The notes below the pieces were generated by a model. That model was not told where the DNA came from and did not search any database. It worked only from the letters and a program-made list of their open reading frames with translations. Source: Bacterioplanoides sp965200585 (lineage in GTDB: Bacteria; Pseudomonadota; Gammaproteobacteria; Pseudomonadales; Oceanobacteraceae). From it: 64,000 nt of DNA. Both the position numbers and the translations under genes were made by a program. The stretch lies in NCBI RefSeq assembly GCF_965200585.1, contig NZ_OZ241361.1. One strand, 5' to 3'. This document shows, piece after piece, positions 16,893-27,321 of the stretch (positions are counted from its first letter, which is position 1; each line of letters starts with the position of its first letter).

Positions 16893-17333
16893 TTAATCCT
16901 TACGGGTCAGTGATAAAAAGCCGCCCAGGGCCAGCAGCAATAATGCACAGGCGACCAGAATCGCCACCGGATAATACAGGTTGCCGGCTAATTCCAGCTG
17001 ACTGTATTTGATGATCATAATCAGTGCTTCCAGCACCAGTGCAATACACACGGTACCAACAAAACGGGTGATGGTACGGCGCATGGTCTGAAAGATATTG
17101 CCGCCGTTTTCTTCGGCGGTGTACTCCTTGCCCACCCCCAGCCCCAGCTCATACATCGCCAGCGCAATCACCAGAGTATTAATCGACTTAATCACCAGAG
17201 TGACCATATCGACATCCGGATCTGCCAGCCCTCCGAGGAAGATCTGAAATGAAGAAACAACCAGAGTAATGGCAATAATATGAAACAGCCCGGAGAACAG
17301 ATACGCCGCCCCGAACTTATAAAAACGCAACAT
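16893..17333 (-). CDS. Unknown four-helix inner-membrane protein
   Basis: 146 residues. Four hydrophobic segments are visible (about 8-34, 44-66, 90-110 and 119-142), with a charged cytoplasmic-type loop GKEYTAEENGG in the middle and a short RKD tail. I do not recognise the family; the size and topology recall small membrane proteins such as PsiE or YqhA, but no motif supports either. It is a single antisense gene between the PAS-GGDEF-EAL gene and parC. Confidence 0.6.
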   Translation of the reverse strand: MLRFYKFGAAYLFSGLFHIIAITLVVSSFQIFLGGLADPDVDMVTLVIKSINTLVIALAMYELGLGVGKEYTAEENGGNIFQTMRRTITRFVGTVCIALVLEALIMIIKYSQLELAGNLYYPVAILVACALLLLALGGFLSLTRKD

Positions 17334-17544
17334 GATGATTCCTTATGCTAAACATGTGGTTAACGGCTGTTTGATACGGCGAGTATAAACCAACAATAAC
17401 CCCTTGAGTGATGCTGAATGTCATGGTTTCTGCGCTTGTGTCGATTCGGGTAAGGATTGCGTAACGCTGGCATTGCTCAAGGCTGGCGACTGGGTCACAA
17501 TCAGCACCAACTTTGTTCGATGAATTCTATTGATTGCGAGTCTT

Positions 17545-19806
17545 ATGACGGATCAGATCAGTTACACAGACGACGGCGTTGAACGCCAGTCGCTGAAACA
17601 ATATACCGAAAACGCGTACCTGAATTATTCCATGTACGTGATTCTCGACCGCGCATTACCCCATGTGGGCGATGGCCTGAAGCCGGTTCAACGCCGTATC
17701 GTCTACGCCATGAGCGAGTTGGGGCTGAAGCACACCGCCAAATACAAGAAGTCAGCCCGTACCGTGGGTGACGTATTGGGTAAATACCATCCGCACGGCG
17801 ACAGTGCTTGTTACGAAGCCATGGTGCTGATGGCCCAGCCATTTTCCTACCGCTACCCATTAGTGGACGGTCAGGGCAACTGGGGTGCACCGGACGATCC
17901 TAAATCCTTCGCTGCCATGCGTTATACCGAAGCCAAGTTAGCCGGTTACGCCGAAGTGCTGTTGAGTGAGTTAGGCCAGGGCACGGTGGAATGGCAGCCG
18001 AACTTTGACGGCACCATGGATGAACCCAGCACCTTACCAGCGCGTTTGCCGAATATTCTGTTAAATGGCACGACTGGAATCGCGGTGGGGATGGCGACCG
18101 ATATTCCGCCGCATAATGTGCGCGAAGTGGCGAGTGCCTGTATCCATTTATTGGATGACCCTAAAGCCGATATTGATGCGTTATGTGAGCACGTTCAGGC
18201 CCCTGATTTCCCAACCGATGCCGAAATCATCACCCCCAAAGATGATCTGCGTAAGTTATATCGCAGCGGCAAAGGCAGCGTAAAAATGCGCGCGGTCTAC
18301 ACCGTGGAAGATGGCGATATCGTGGTGACGGCGTTACCACACCAAGTATCTGGGGCAAAAATTCTGGAGCAAATCGCGGCACAAATGACGGCGAAAAAGC
18401 TGCCATTGGTTACGGATCTGCGCGACGAATCGGATCATGAAAATCCAACCCGATTAGTGATTGTTCCTAAATCTAATCGCGTCGATACCGATGCGGTGAT
18501 GGCGCATTTATTTGCCACCACCGATCTGGAAAAAAACTATCGCGTGAATATGAACGTGATTGGTTTGGATGGCCGCCCGCAGGTGAAAAACCTGCAAATG
18601 ATGTTAACGGAGTGGTTGGAGTATCGTACCGGTACTGTCCGTCGTCGTTTGCAACATCGCCTGGATAAAGTATTAGCGCGACTGCATATCCTTGAAGGTA
18701 TGCTGGTGGCCTTCCTGAATATCGACGAAGTGATTGAAATCATCCGTACCGAAGACGAGCCCAAAGCGGTGCTGATGCAGCGTTTTGGTGTGTCGGATAT
18801 TCAGGCCGAAGCCATCCTTGAATTAAAATTACGTCACCTTGCCAAGCTGGAAGAAATGAAAATCCGTGGTGAGCAGGACGAGTTAGAAAAAGAGCGTGAC
18901 TCGTTAGAAAAAACCTTGGGTTCTGAGCGTCGTTTAAAAACGCTGATCAAAAAAGAATTAACCGCAGACGCAGAAAAATACGGCGATGATCGCCGTTCGC
19001 CTGTTGTCGTTCGTGGTGAAGCCAAAGCTTTCTCAGAAACTGAACTGGTATCGGCAGAATCCATCACTGTGGTGCTGTCGGAAAAAGGTTGGGTACGTGC
19101 GGCCAAAGGCCATGATATCGATGCCGAAAATCTGAATTATAAATCCGGTGACCAATATTTATTATCGGCTCCGGGTAAGAGTAATCAGAACGCCGTCTTT
19201 ATCGACAGCACGGGTCGCTCCTATGCGCTACCAGCACACACCTTGCCATCGGCCCGGGGTCAGGGCGAGCCATTAAGTGGCCGCTTAACCATACCGACGG
19301 GTGCACAATTCCTTGGGTTAGTGATGGGGCCAGACTCCGATCAGTACCTGATGGCAACGGATGCGGGCTACGGCTTTATTGCTAACCTCGGCGATATGCA
19401 GAGTAAAAATAAAGCCGGTAAAAACCTGCTGACGGTGCCGGATAACGCCCGGGTGTTAATTCCTGCAAAAATTATCAATCCGGAAAAAAGCTGGATTGCC
19501 GCGGTCAGTAACGAAGGCCGTATGCTGGTGTTCCCAGCCGCCGATGTACCCGTGATGGCGCGTGGTAAAGGCAATAAGATGATTAATATTAATTCAGCCA
19601 AGGCTGCCGCCCGGGAAGAATTAATGGTCGCTTGTGTCGCCTTCAGCGAAGACGACACCATTCTGGTATACGCCGGTAAGCGTCATATGAAACTCAAGTT
19701 TGCCGACCTGGAGCATTACCAGGGTGAACGTGGCCGCCGTGGTAATAAACTACCGCGTGGCTTCCAGAATGTGGATGCGATGGAAGTGGTGCGTAAGGAA
19801 GACTGA
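17545..19806 (+). CDS. parC: DNA topoisomerase IV subunit A (ParC)
   Basis: 753 residues from ATG 17545 (GCGAG six bases upstream; an in-frame TTG at 17530 is less likely). It is the DNA-cleaving subunit of topoisomerase IV. The catalytic tyrosine is Y127 in AAMRYTEAKL. The quinolone-resistance region reads HPHGDSACYEAMVLMAQPF with S87 and E91, the susceptible residues in E. coli numbering 80 and 84. The C-terminal beta-pinwheel repeats follow from about 490. It ends at a strong terminator at about 19821. Confidence 0.97.
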   Translation: MTDQISYTDDGVERQSLKQYTENAYLNYSMYVILDRALPHVGDGLKPVQRRIVYAMSELGLKHTAKYKKSARTVGDVLGKYHPHGDSACYEAMVLMAQPFSYRYPLVDGQGNWGAPDDPKSFAAMRYTEAKLAGYAEVLLSELGQGTVEWQPNFDGTMDEPSTLPARLPNILLNGTTGIAVGMATDIPPHNVREVASACIHLLDDPKADIDALCEHVQAPDFPTDAEIITPKDDLRKLYRSGKGSVKMRAVYTVEDGDIVVTALPHQVSGAKILEQIAAQMTAKKLPLVTDLRDESDHENPTRLVIVPKSNRVDTDAVMAHLFATTDLEKNYRVNMNVIGLDGRPQVKNLQMMLTEWLEYRTGTVRRRLQHRLDKVLARLHILEGMLVAFLNIDEVIEIIRTEDEPKAVLMQRFGVSDIQAEAILELKLRHLAKLEEMKIRGEQDELEKERDSLEKTLGSERRLKTLIKKELTADAEKYGDDRRSPVVVRGEAKAFSETELVSAESITVVLSEKGWVRAAKGHDIDAENLNYKSGDQYLLSAPGKSNQNAVFIDSTGRSYALPAHTLPSARGQGEPLSGRLTIPTGAQFLGLVMGPDSDQYLMATDAGYGFIANLGDMQSKNKAGKNLLTVPDNARVLIPAKIINPEKSWIAAVSNEGRMLVFPAADVPVMARGKGNKMININSAKAAAREELMVACVAFSEDDTILVYAGKRHMKLKFADLEHYQGERGRRGNKLPRGFQNVDAMEVVRKED

Positions 19807-19820
19807 TTCCTGCTTCTCAC

Positions 19821-19865
19821 AACAGGCTCTCAGAAGATAACGAAGAGAGCCTGTTCTATTTTATT
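19821..19865 (+). terminator. Rho-independent terminator after parC
   Basis: An 11-bp stem AACAGGCTCTC / GAGAGCCTGTT (19821-19831 and 19845-19855) with a 13-nt loop, followed by a T-rich run CTATTTTATT. It lies 14 nt after the parC stop and before the alpha-2-macroglobulin gene. Confidence 0.88.
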
Positions 19866-19894
19866 AATTCGACTCTGTCTCAAAAGGATGTGTT

Positions 19895-22800
19895 ATGACG
19901 TCATTATGTCACTCAATGATTGTGGCTTTCTTGCTGATCAGTAGTCTGGCTCAGGCAGCCAGCTTTGATTGTTCCCAAGCGACGACCTCAACTGAAAAAG
20001 CTATTTGCTCAGATGCCGCAGTATCACAACTGGATAGTGAGCTGGGGCGGCTTTATGGTCAGCTGGAAAAAGAAGATTCGTTAACTCAGGCTCAACGTAG
20101 CTGGGTGTTACAGCGTAATCAGTGTTTGGATTCCAATTGCCTGAAACAGAAATATCAGCAGCGAATTAAGCAGTTGAAACAAGCATTCATGGCGCAGCAG
20201 TATAAGGGGCAGCCGCAAAAGATCAGTACCATCAAAGAAGAAAGCTGGAACAATGGGCCAGCAATTGTGGTACGTGTAACCGTTCCTGTTGATGCCAGTA
20301 GTAATTGGCGTCAGACATTATCTCTGCAAATGGATAATGTTGCGTTAAACCCACAAGATTGGGTGTTAGACAGTAATGGATTGGCGCTGATCTACCCTTT
20401 TATCGAACCAGATCGTGAATTTAAGGTAAAGATTAAGCCAGGGTTGAAAGCGGTTAATGGCCGCACCTTGGTGCAACCCGGTGATGCCAGTTTCCGTAGC
20501 CGTCGTACACAACCAAGTGTCAGCTTTAATGGTGATGGTTATGTGTTATCGGATGCACTGCGCCGAGCGTTACCAGTGACAACGTTAAATGTGAATGAGG
20601 TGGATCTTGAGATTTTCCGAATTCAGCCGGAGCTTATTGGCCAGTGGATTCATTATTCTCATCAACAGCGCGAAGGCAGTTATAGTCTGAATCGCTTTGC
20701 ACAAGAAACCGAGATGGTTTTTAGTGGTCGTTTTCCGATTGAACACCAGCGTAATCAGCGAACGACAACTAATCTGGATTTATCAGAAATAGCGGCATTG
20801 CAGCAGAGTGGTGCGTATGTTGCCGTGCTGTCATCTCCAGGCTTATATAAAAGCCGCTTTTCAACTAACTTTTTTACGATCAGCGATATTGGTTTAAGCG
20901 TACGCCGTAATAGTAAAATAATGCGTGTTAATGCTAACTCAATTAAAACCGGTGAACCCCTTCCGGATATATTATTAAGCATCTATAACGGGAAAAAACT
21001 ACTGGGTCAGCAACCAACGAATGCATTGGGCGAAGCCGAGTTTGAGTCTTTTTATAGTAAAGGCAATACACTGGTTGCCCAGCAGGGCAAGCAATATACG
21101 GTTATAGATTTTAAGCATAGCCCGCTCGATTTATCAGCATTTGAAAACCCAACAACACGCCATCAGTCATTGCAGGTATTTTCATGGGGGCCAAGAAACC
21201 TGTATCGCCCGGGTGAAACGGTTGATGTTTTTGCGTTATTAAAAGATTTTGACGGGAAAAAAACTGCCCCCCTGCCACTGGATGTTGCACTGTATGATGC
21301 GACATCCAACCGTGTTGTTAAACGTACGCTAAGCCCCTCCCGTAGTGGCCGTTATGAGTTCAGCTATAAACTTGATGATAACGTCAAAACTGGTAACTGG
21401 CGGCTTGAATTCAGTAGTGAAGGCTCAAAAGAGCTGCGCCACCGTTATGAATTTTCCGTTGAAGAGTTTATGCCAGAACGTCTGAAACTGACTTTGTTTG
21501 ATGGTGATGACAAAGCGTATCGTCAAACGGCCAGTAAAGATGAGGTTAACATTCCGTTGCTGGGTGAATATTTATATGGAGCCCCGGCTTCTGGCAATAA
21601 ATACGATGCGCTGGTGATTGCTGAATTAGAAAAGCATCCGTTTGAGCAATGGAAAAGCTATTACTTTGGTCTTGCTCAGGAAAAAGTAAGACCCCGACAA
21701 CAAAAAATTTATTCATCGAAACTTGATGACTCAGGTAAAGGCGAGATAAAAATTCCGATGAATCAATGGCGTAATATTAAATCGCCACTGTCTCTGATCG
21801 CGAGTGTCAGTTTATATGAAAGTGGTGGTCGACCTGTCACCCGGCGTACGGTTGTCACAAATATCCTCAGTGAGGAACTGATTGGTTTGGAGCCTCAGTT
21901 TGATGGAAGAGCAGATGATAATAGCCGTGCCACATTTAAAGCTATTTTGACCGACAATCAGGGCAAGTTGCTATCAGGCAATCACTACCAATACCGGTTA
22001 ATACGTGAAAACCGGAACTATTATTGGCGTTACAGCGATTCTCGTGGCTGGAGTTGGGAATATGATCCATTACATTACGAAGTATTTTCCGGCAGTCTGG
22101 AGTTTGATGGGCAGGTGCCCGCAGTGTTTACCGTCCCGGTCGAGTGGGGGCGTTATCGCCTCGAGGTACAGGATAAACGTGGCAATATTATAACCACGCA
22201 TCGGTTTTCTACCCGTTGGAGTGGCTGGGGCTATAACAACTCAGACAGTATGAAGCCGGATCAGGTGATGATGCAGTTGGATCGTGATGTATACCAACCT
22301 GGTGAGCGCGCGACTTTAACTGTGATTCCGGCTGTTGATGGCCTGGGTTTTATAACGTTGGAATCGAATAATGAAATTCTGTGGCGTCAGCAACTGAATG
22401 TCAGCGCTAAAGGCACGGATATTCAGATTGATATTGATAAAAACTGGCAACGCCATGATTTATATTTTACCGCAACAGTACTGACCCCCGGTGATATGAA
22501 ACATGCTGTAGCGCCAAAACGCGCGCTTGGATTATTGCATTTGCCATTACAACGCCCGGATGCTGCGTTGAATATTGAAATTAAAGTGCCTGAACGGGTA
22601 CAACCCAAACGTAGTGTTACAGCGGAACTGCAAATGACGGCAGATTTTGATCCGGCATCAGATGTCTGGGTCAGCCTGGCGGCCGTGGACGTGGGAGTGT
22701 TGAATATCAAACGTTTCCAGACACCTGATCCGCTATCGTATTGGTTCAGCCCGCGTCGCTATGATTATCAGTTATATGATGTGTATGGAAAAATTATCGA

Positions 22801-24973
22801 AAATGCTGGATTTGATTATTCCTCACAGCGTTTTGGCGGCGGACGCTTTAAAAAGTCCGCAGCAGAATTAGTCCGTGGCGGAGATAAGCCAAAAAATGAC
22901 GTACAAATTATCTCGCTACAAGCGCAAGCAATTCGTTTTGATTCCGATGGAAAAGCCAGTGTTGAATTAGAAATCCCTGACTTTAACGGCACGTTGCGCT
23001 GGATGGCTGTCGCCTGGTCTGACAATGCATATGGCAGTAACGAAGCTGAAATGCAGGTGGCAGATGCTCTGGTCACTCAGTTATCTCGCCCGAGATTTCT
23101 GGCACCCGGTGATACGTCAGAAATATCATTGGATTTATCGAATCAATCCGGAGCACAACAACAGTTCAAGGTAGAATTTTCGGTTGAAGGTGTATTACAG
23201 GCACAACAATGGCAGCAAGAAGTAGACCTGGCTGATAAACAGAGAAAAGTACTGAACTTCCCGATAACCGCTGAAAAAATCGGAAAAGGCTCTATTCATG
23301 CCAGGGTTGTTAATGTCGATAACACAATCGAAATTGATAAAGCCTGGTCGATCTATACTCGTTCAGCTTATCCGTCGGTTATCCGTAAACAAATGGCAGT
23401 TATTGAGCCGGGTGCACCCTGGCAACCGACGTTGAGCGTCGAAGGATTAATTCCGGACAGTGTTCAGGCCCGATTGGCTATTTCATCACAACCTCCCATT
23501 GATATCGGCAGTCATTTTGATGCGTTATTGCGTTATCCATACGGCTGTACCGAACAGACAACCAGTAGTGGTTATCCCTGGGTATCGGTTACGCCGGAAT
23601 TGGCAGAACGTTTTAAACTTAAAGAAAAGATTGAGAAACAATTTAAGGCCGGGTTTGATCAGGCATTTCGTCGTGGCCAGATGGAAGCAGCCGTTGACCG
23701 GTTATTAAAACGTCAGGGCAACTCCGGTGGTTTTGCTTTATGGAGTAATAGTGGCAATGAAATTAACTGGCTGACCGTTTATGTTACTGATTTCCTGACA
23801 GCCGCCCGTGATGCCGGAGCAAAAGTTCCTCATTCATCTTTACAGAGGGCAACACAACGTTTGCGCAGCTATCTGTCGGGCAGCACCAATATTCACTACT
23901 CTTACTCGGATTCTCAGGAATATTATCGCTTTGCCACTCAGGCATATGCTGCTTATGTACTGGCACGATCGAATCAGGCATCACTGTCGCAGTTACGTCG
24001 TTTATATAAACAGCAGGAAAATACCGATGCCCGTTCCGGGTTACCCTGGGCTCACCTGGGTTATGCGTTACAAAAAGCCGGTGATAATGAATTAGCAAAA
24101 AAAGTGTTTAATAAAGCGAAGTTAACGGGCTACCGTAAAGGCTATTACGGTTATTATGGCAGTGAGTTACGCGATGCTTCTCTGTTGTACGCCGTTCTGG
24201 CAAAAGCCGGTGTTGCGGAAGGTCAACAGTTATTGGCTATCTTTGATATTGCCCGCCAGCGCACCTGGTTAAGTACTCAGGAACGTAATGCGTTATTCCA
24301 GGCTGCGATTGCCAGTACACTCGACCAACAAGGTACAACAGAAGCCTTGCTGGCGACCTCTGACTTTAAGCAGGAAATCTCTGAAAAAGGGATTTTCTCC
24401 AGCTTGATTGATTATGCCCAACTGAACTCTATTGAGAATATCAGCAGCCGTGATAGCACCTTGTATGCGTCACTGGAATTAATTGGGGAGCATCAAGTCC
24501 CGCCAACGCCATATTCAAACGAAATTGCAATTTCGCGCGATTATTTTGATGTGGATGGCAAACCACTTCAATTACAGCAGTTAACTGCGGGTGATCTGGT
24601 ATTAGTGAGGCTAACCGTTTCTGCTGGGCGTTCATTACCGGATGCGCTGGTTGTCGATTTATTACCGGCTGGCTTGGAATTAGAAAATCAGAACCTGGCA
24701 GATGCCAGTGTTGATATGTCAAAACTGATGATTGATGGCAGACGTGTTGCCGACTGGCAGTCTCAGAGTCAGGTGGAACATATGGAATACCGTGATGACC
24801 GCTTTGTTGCTGCCGTACCGTTGAACGAATATCGCAGTCGCGAGCTATTTTATTTGGCGCGTGCCGTCACTCCGGGAGAATACCGTGTGCCACCGCCATA
24901 TGCAGAAGATATGTATCGACCGTTTTATCACGCACTGGGTACAGCGCCAGGAACGTTAACCATTAAGCCGTAA
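19895..24973 (+). CDS. Bacterial alpha-2-macroglobulin with N-terminal LprI-like domain
   Basis: 1692 residues, start ATG with AAAAGGA six bases upstream. Residues 1-21 are a Sec signal peptide ending AQA; no lipobox, whereas E. coli YfhM/ECAM is a lipoprotein. Residues about 24-95 match the LprI/DUF1311 pattern with four cysteines (C26, C38, C77, C82), EKAICSD, LDSELGRLYGQL and AQRSWVLQRNQC. The rest is an alpha-2-macroglobulin: macroglobulin repeats, VFSWGPRNLYRPGETVDVFALLKD, and the thioester motif CTEQ at C1218 in YPYGCTEQTTSS, followed by an all-helical thioester domain. Such proteins are thought to trap attacking proteases in the periplasm and to work with PBP1C on wall damage. pbpC follows after 3 nt, as with E. 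coli yfhM-pbpC. Confidence 0.9.
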   Translation: MTSLCHSMIVAFLLISSLAQAASFDCSQATTSTEKAICSDAAVSQLDSELGRLYGQLEKEDSLTQAQRSWVLQRNQCLDSNCLKQKYQQRIKQLKQAFMAQQYKGQPQKISTIKEESWNNGPAIVVRVTVPVDASSNWRQTLSLQMDNVALNPQDWVLDSNGLALIYPFIEPDREFKVKIKPGLKAVNGRTLVQPGDASFRSRRTQPSVSFNGDGYVLSDALRRALPVTTLNVNEVDLEIFRIQPELIGQWIHYSHQQREGSYSLNRFAQETEMVFSGRFPIEHQRNQRTTTNLDLSEIAALQQSGAYVAVLSSPGLYKSRFSTNFFTISDIGLSVRRNSKIMRVNANSIKTGEPLPDILLSIYNGKKLLGQQPTNALGEAEFESFYSKGNTLVAQQGKQYTVIDFKHSPLDLSAFENPTTRHQSLQVFSWGPRNLYRPGETVDVFALLKDFDGKKTAPLPLDVALYDATSNRVVKRTLSPSRSGRYEFSYKLDDNVKTGNWRLEFSSEGSKELRHRYEFSVEEFMPERLKLTLFDGDDKAYRQTASKDEVNIPLLGEYLYGAPASGNKYDALVIAELEKHPFEQWKSYYFGLAQEKVRPRQQKIYSSKLDDSGKGEIKIPMNQWRNIKSPLSLIASVSLYESGGRPVTRRTVVTNILSEELIGLEPQFDGRADDNSRATFKAILTDNQGKLLSGNHYQYRLIRENRNYYWRYSDSRGWSWEYDPLHYEVFSGSLEFDGQVPAVFTVPVEWGRYRLEVQDKRGNIITTHRFSTRWSGWGYNNSDSMKPDQVMMQLDRDVYQPGERATLTVIPAVDGLGFITLESNNEILWRQQLNVSAKGTDIQIDIDKNWQRHDLYFTATVLTPGDMKHAVAPKRALGLLHLPLQRPDAALNIEIKVPERVQPKRSVTAELQMTADFDPASDVWVSLAAVDVGVLNIKRFQTPDPLSYWFSPRRYDYQLYDVYGKIIENAGFDYSSQRFGGGRFKKSAAELVRGGDKPKNDVQIISLQAQAIRFDSDGKASVELEIPDFNGTLRWMAVAWSDNAYGSNEAEMQVADALVTQLSRPRFLAPGDTSEISLDLSNQSGAQQQFKVEFSVEGVLQAQQWQQEVDLADKQRKVLNFPITAEKIGKGSIHARVVNVDNTIEIDKAWSIYTRSAYPSVIRKQMAVIEPGAPWQPTLSVEGLIPDSVQARLAISSQPPIDIGSHFDALLRYPYGCTEQTTSSGYPWVSVTPELAERFKLKEKIEKQFKAGFDQAFRRGQMEAAVDRLLKRQGNSGGFALWSNSGNEINWLTVYVTDFLTAARDAGAKVPHSSLQRATQRLRSYLSGSTNIHYSYSDSQEYYRFATQAYAAYVLARSNQASLSQLRRLYKQQENTDARSGLPWAHLGYALQKAGDNELAKKVFNKAKLTGYRKGYYGYYGSELRDASLLYAVLAKAGVAEGQQLLAIFDIARQRTWLSTQERNALFQAAIASTLDQQGTTEALLATSDFKQEISEKGIFSSLIDYAQLNSIENISSRDSTLYASLELIGEHQVPPTPYSNEIAISRDYFDVDGKPLQLQQLTAGDLVLVRLTVSAGRSLPDALVVDLLPAGLELENQNLADASVDMSKLMIDGRRVADWQSQSQVEHMEYRDDRFVAAVPLNEYRSRELFYLARAVTPGEYRVPPPYAEDMYRPFYHALGTAPGTLTIKP

Positions 24974-24976
24974 CAA

Positions 24977-27310
24977 ATGGTATTAACAAGCTATCGCCGT
25001 TTATGGGTTCTGCCGGCTCTGATTTTGGTTATCGGGCTGGCAGATCGTCTTTTCCCGGCCGATTTATACCCTCGCCAGGGTGCTCAGATCATTGTTGATA
25101 GTCAGGGTGAGCCGTTGCGGCGTTTTGCTGATGAGCAGGGCGTCTGGCGTTATCCGGTTACACAATCGGAGGTGTCGGAGTATTACCTTAACGCTCTGCT
25201 CACCTACGAAGACCGTTGGTTTTATCAACACCCTGGCATCAACCCCATCGCTTTAGGCCGGGCATTATTTCAATGGCTGAAATATGGGCGGATTATTTCT
25301 GGTGGTTCGACACTCACCATGCAGGTTGCACGGTTGCGTTATCCACAATCAGCCGGTGGCCAGCATGGGTTAGGTGGAAAGTTCATCCAGCTATTACGCG
25401 CCTTACAGCTGGAATGGCATTTCTCTAAAAAAGAAATTCTGCACTACTATCTCAATCACGCTCCCTTTGGTGGCACCATCGAAGGTGTGGAAACCGCCAG
25501 CCGACATTATTTCGGCCACAGTGCTCGCTGGTTAACTCAGGCACAAGCTGCGTTACTGGCAGGCTTGCCCCAGGCTCCAAGTTATTACCGGCCAGATCGT
25601 CATCCCCAGCGGGCGTTACAGCAACGCAATAAAGTTTTACAACGCCTTGCCTGGTTTAAGGTTATCAGCAATGAAGAGCGGTTGCGGGCTCAACAGGAAG
25701 ATTTGAGTTTGAATGTGATGTCGGCTCCGGTTCATGCTCCACTCTTGTCCCGGCAATTAGCGAATCAATATTCACACCTCCAGAGAATTGATAGTTTTAT
25801 CCATCGTGACCTGCAATTAACGGCACAGCAAATTGCGGCAGATAATCGTTTCTTATTACCCGATGGTGCATCGGTTGCGATGCTGGTAATGGAACATGGT
25901 AATGGCAATATCAAAGCACATGTTGGCTCGGCTGAGTTTTCCGATCACAGCCGATTTGGTCATATCAATATGGTGCAGGCTTTACGTTCACCGGGTTCAG
26001 CATTAAAACCCTTTATTTTTGCCCGTGCTTTGGATCAGGGCTTAATTCACAGCGAAAGTCTGTTGATGGATGTACCACTGGCGTTTAACGATTATCGGCC
26101 AACCAACTTTGATGTGGGATTCAGCGGAGCCGTAAGTGCCAGCGAAGCGTTACAGAAATCGTTGAATATTCCGGCGGTGCAGTTATTGGATCAGATTGGA
26201 GCGCGAGCATTTTATGCCTGGCTGCAATCGGCCAATGCACAATTAACATTACCCGCAGGTGTTGCTCCAAGTTTAGCCATGTCGCTGGGGGGAGTAGATG
26301 TGCGCTTGAGTCACCTGGTGAGTTTGTATTCGTCACTGGGTAATAGTGGCAATGTGATTGTGCCGCGATTTTCTTCACAGCAGGTCAGTTCGGTCGTTAG
26401 GCCTTTGATGTCGTCTGAGGCGGCCTGGATTGTTCGCGATATGTTACTTCAGGGGGATCGCCAACGCCCAGGTGTGGCTCAACCCTTGGCATTAAAAACG
26501 GGTACCAGCTCCGGCTATCGGGATGCCTGGGCGTTGGCTGTTACCGATCATTATACCGTTGGCGTGTGGGTCGGAACGCCGGACAATGCCACGATGAGTG
26601 GTCATTATGGCGCGCAAACAGCGATACCATTATTAAGGGCATTAGTAGCGCGCTTACCTGACAATCATAAGTCTGCGGTGATTCAACGTCGGCCTGATAA
26701 TGTGGCGGCGCAGGAAATTTGCTGGCCTGTCGGCACTGCCAGGCAAACACTTTCACCAGAGATGTGCGATCAGGTCAGAACGGCCTGGACCATCGACCAG
26801 AAAACTCCATTAACTCTGATGCAGATCAGTTCACACCCACAGCAGGATGCCAAGCCCTGGGTGGATACGTTATTAGCCAGTGATTCAGGTTTACGTGTTG
26901 ATCTGGGGTGTGTGGAAAGTACCCAAACACACACCTCCCCCCGCTGGCCTGCTGCGTTACAACACTGGATCAATCCGGACTGGCGTACAGAGCAGAGAAT
27001 ACCTGCTCTCGATCCGCGTTGTGCACCCTATCAAGCACTGCTGCCTGTCTCGCGGGTAGAAATTCAGGGAATTGAAGACCACCAGCGTATTAAGCGTCAT
27101 CAATCCACAACCGAAAAACCACGGCTACGCGCTCGGGTTATAGGAGGGCAGCCAGATTGGTATTGGTTTTTAAATGGAGAATTATTACCCCAGAAAAGTC
27201 GATATGTGACTCTGCCATTACTCGTCCCTGGTTATTATCAGCTTAGTGTGGTTGATCAGGCAGGACAGGGGGATCGTGTTGAGTTTGTGGTAGAGCCAGA
27301 TGGAAGCTAG
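24977..27310 (+). CDS. pbpC: Penicillin-binding protein 1C
   Basis: 777 residues (E. coli PbpC 770). An N-terminal membrane anchor (about 8-25) is followed by a GT51 glycosyltransferase domain with catalytic E78 in YEDRWFYQHPG and ISGGSTLTMQVARL, then a transpeptidase domain with SALK at 341-344, SLN at 395-397 and KTGTSSGYRDAW at 507 on. A BiPBP_C-like domain ends the protein (about 690-777). All catalytic motifs are present, so it should polymerise and may cross-link peptidoglycan. It begins 3 nt after the alpha-2-macroglobulin stop with no clear ribosome-binding site of its own, so translational coupling is likely. Confidence 0.94.
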   Translation: MVLTSYRRLWVLPALILVIGLADRLFPADLYPRQGAQIIVDSQGEPLRRFADEQGVWRYPVTQSEVSEYYLNALLTYEDRWFYQHPGINPIALGRALFQWLKYGRIISGGSTLTMQVARLRYPQSAGGQHGLGGKFIQLLRALQLEWHFSKKEILHYYLNHAPFGGTIEGVETASRHYFGHSARWLTQAQAALLAGLPQAPSYYRPDRHPQRALQQRNKVLQRLAWFKVISNEERLRAQQEDLSLNVMSAPVHAPLLSRQLANQYSHLQRIDSFIHRDLQLTAQQIAADNRFLLPDGASVAMLVMEHGNGNIKAHVGSAEFSDHSRFGHINMVQALRSPGSALKPFIFARALDQGLIHSESLLMDVPLAFNDYRPTNFDVGFSGAVSASEALQKSLNIPAVQLLDQIGARAFYAWLQSANAQLTLPAGVAPSLAMSLGGVDVRLSHLVSLYSSLGNSGNVIVPRFSSQQVSSVVRPLMSSEAAWIVRDMLLQGDRQRPGVAQPLALKTGTSSGYRDAWALAVTDHYTVGVWVGTPDNATMSGHYGAQTAIPLLRALVARLPDNHKSAVIQRRPDNVAAQEICWPVGTARQTLSPEMCDQVRTAWTIDQKTPLTLMQISSHPQQDAKPWVDTLLASDSGLRVDLGCVESTQTHTSPRWPAALQHWINPDWRTEQRIPALDPRCAPYQALLPVSRVEIQGIEDHQRIKRHQSTTEKPRLRARVIGGQPDWYWFLNGELLPQKSRYVTLPLLVPGYYQLSVVDQAGQGDRVEFVVEPDGS

Positions 27311-27321
27311 CGGTTGATGCG

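Noticed and set aside
24977..24979. Idea that the alpha-2-macroglobulin and PBP1C are a single fused protein
   Set aside because: A TAA stop separates them and the second gene begins with its own ATG 3 nt later, with its own membrane anchor.
25339..25347. Perfect DnaA box TTATCCACA
   Set aside because: Single copy inside the pbpC coding sequence with no cluster or AT-rich element, so not an origin signal.
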